Assembly (NCBI GenBank): GCA_003209065.1 | Contig: QCSX01000005.1 | Coordinates: 1 to 64,000, forward strand | DNA: 64,000 bases | Reading direction: 5' to 3' | DNA from: Prochlorococcus sp. AG-670-N10 | GTDB lineage: Bacteria > Cyanobacteriota > Cyanobacteriia > PCC-6307 > Cyanobiaceae | Shown here: in pieces, positions 63,305-64,000 of the stretch | Layout of the letters: every line of letters begins with the position of its first letter | Position numbering within the stretch: position 1 is the first letter of the stretch | Notes under the pieces: generated by a model | Told to the model about the DNA's origin: nothing | Database searches by the model: none | Seen by the model: only the letters and a program-made list of their open reading frames with translations | Program-made: the position numbers and the translations under genes

Positions 63305-63496
63305 ATGAGCTCTAATAAAATCTGTTTAAATTGTGGCAGTTCCGATCTTGTCTCTGACAGATCATTAGGAGGTAGGATGGTTTGCTACAAATGTGGTTCC
63401 TCTTCATTTAAAAATAAGTCTTTTTCACGCATTCAAAACAAAAAGATTATTTATTTATTGATTGCATTGGTTATTCTATTGCTTGTAGTTCTTTAG
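63305..63496 (+). CDS. Small zinc-ribbon protein with a C-terminal membrane anchor
   Basis: A 63-residue protein with two CxxC knuckles, CLNC (7-10) and CYKC (27-30), that should hold one zinc or iron ion, followed by a basic linker and a single hydrophobic helix (about 47-63) at the very C-terminus. This gives a tail-anchored metal-ribbon protein. AGGAGGA at 63279-63285 is 19 bases from the ATG, longer than ideal. It is divergent from the Crp-type regulator across the paired Fur-like sites and overlaps the convergent ABC ATPase gene by 26 bases. Confidence 0.72.
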   Translation: MSSNKICLNCGSSDLVSDRSLGGRMVCYKCGSSSFKNKSFSRIQNKKIIYLLIALVILLLVVL

Positions 63497-64000
63497 ATTT
63501 TCTGTAAGTATGCCAATAACCTTTACGTTTAATAACCTCGATATTAATATCAAATAAAATACTTAAATTTTTGCTATTTAAAGTTTGACTTTGCGTTCCA
63601 TCTGTAATTATTATTCTGTCTTTCATCATTATGACTCTGTTGTATATTTCTGTAATCATCGATATATCATGAGTTACGCAAATTATTTTCGTATTTAATC
63701 TTGTTAATTCATTAATTTGATCTGTTACATAAAATTTTGATTTTAAATCTAAATTAGCAATTGGCTCATCTAGGATTAATATCTTTGGATTTTTAACTAA
63801 TGCTCTAGCAATTAGAACTATTTGTTTTTCACCTTCAGATAAATGGGAAAAATATCTTTGTGATAATTTTGTTATTAACATCTTTTCAATAATATTTTCC
63901 GCTAATAAAACATCCTTTTCAGATTTATTTGAGATTTTGCAATACTTACCATATAAACCACTAATAATTAAATCAAATACTGTTATATTTGCATTTACTC
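63471..64000 (-). CDS. ABC transporter ATP-binding protein, C-terminal part (partial)
   Basis: The frame stays open from 63471 to the right window edge; the ATG at 63881 is internal, because the codons beyond it continue the protein (ITVFDLIISGLYGKY upstream of KMLITKLSQRYF). Visible are the signature LSEGEKQIVLIARAL (normally LSGGE/Q), Walker B ILILDEPIANLDL and the switch His in VTHDIS. The C-terminal NIEVIKRKGYWH ending recalls the ModF-like COG1119 ATPases. Walker A lies outside the window. Substrate is unknown; the iron-related neighbours are suggestive only. Confidence 0.82.
   Translation of the reverse strand, partial: VNANITVFDLIISGLYGKYCKISNKSEKDVLLAENIIEKMLITKLSQRYFSHLSEGEKQIVLIARALVKNPKILILDEPIANLDLKSKFYVTDQINELTRLNTKIICVTHDISMITEIYNRVIMMKDRIIITDGTQSQTLNSKNLSILFDINIEVIKRKGYWHTYRKSKELQAIE

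Noticed and set aside
63881..63881. ATG at 63881 as the true start of the last ABC ATPase
   Set aside because: The frame continues upstream to the window edge with plausible ABC helical-domain sequence, and the protein would otherwise lack Walker A.
1..64000. tRNA/rRNA genes, CRISPR arrays, insertion sequences, phage genes
   Set aside because: No cloverleaf with CCA-like end, regularly spaced repeat, transposase or phage structural motif was seen on reading both strands; a covariance-model scan would be needed to exclude small RNAs.

Overview
The window looks like a piece of a high-light-adapted Prochlorococcus chromosome, or a very close relative. This is inferred from the sequence alone. 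The DNA is strongly AT-rich, genes are packed with few gaps, TTG and GTG starts are frequent, and the gene set is that of a small oxygenic phototroph: phycocyanobilin synthesis (PcyA), chlorophyll side-chain reduction (ChlP), PSII-quality factors (Thf1/Psb29, FtsH), the NblS-binding protein SipA, Calvin-cycle enzymes, ferredoxin-sulfite reductase and Ccs-type cytochrome c maturation. I saw no tRNA, rRNA, insertion sequence, prophage or CRISPR array. No gene-free stretch exceeds 300 bases; the longest gaps are 150-190 bases.

Layout. 0.1-6.1 kb: a proteostasis block (thf1, clpP, ftsH, sipA) and a pair of M16 peptidases. 6.2-10.9 kb: pcyA translationally coupled to a DevBCA-type exporter, a 49-residue basic protein and a glycosyltransferase. 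10.9-16.7 kb: rpsB with a structured leader, tsf, an unknown gene, recG and a VanX-type dipeptidase. 16.7-27.0 kb: sir, glyS, chlP, a VanY-type carboxypeptidase, typA, a DUF309 gene, lptB and ccsA. 27.0-34.9 kb: carbon metabolism and tetrapyrrole entry (rpe, glpX, hemA, glgC, gnd, pgl) and a CIA30-like gene. 34.9-42.8 kb: ilvD, a decayed uracil phosphoribosyltransferase homologue, a lumenal pentapeptide protein, cobW, purS-purQ with the only clear intrinsic terminator, then class II and class I fructose-bisphosphate aldolases side by side. 42.9-56.5 kb: a long minus-strand run (oxidoreductase, accD, prk, leuB, lpxD, proB, yqeG, ruvX, several cyanobacterial conserved unknowns, hisA). 56.5-60.3 kb: an epimerase, pgsA, a PPC-glutaredoxin fusion, an NAD(P)-binding protein and nth. 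60.4-64 kb: an iron-related cluster (FutC-like ATPase, a Cys-rich micro-ORF, ferritin, a Cys-rich Crp/Fnr regulator, a zinc-ribbon membrane protein, a second ABC ATPase) with three Fur-box-like sites.

Together the genes serve photosynthetic protein turnover, carbon fixation and storage (aldolases, FBP/SBPase, epimerase, phosphoribulokinase, GlgC, oxidative pentose phosphate enzymes) and iron homeostasis. The observations I rate most worth following are the iron cluster with its micro-ORF, the rpsB leader with two mutually exclusive pairings, the PPC-glutaredoxin fusion, the adjacent class I/class II aldolases, and several enzymes with altered key residues (Rpe, the Upp-like protein, Nth).
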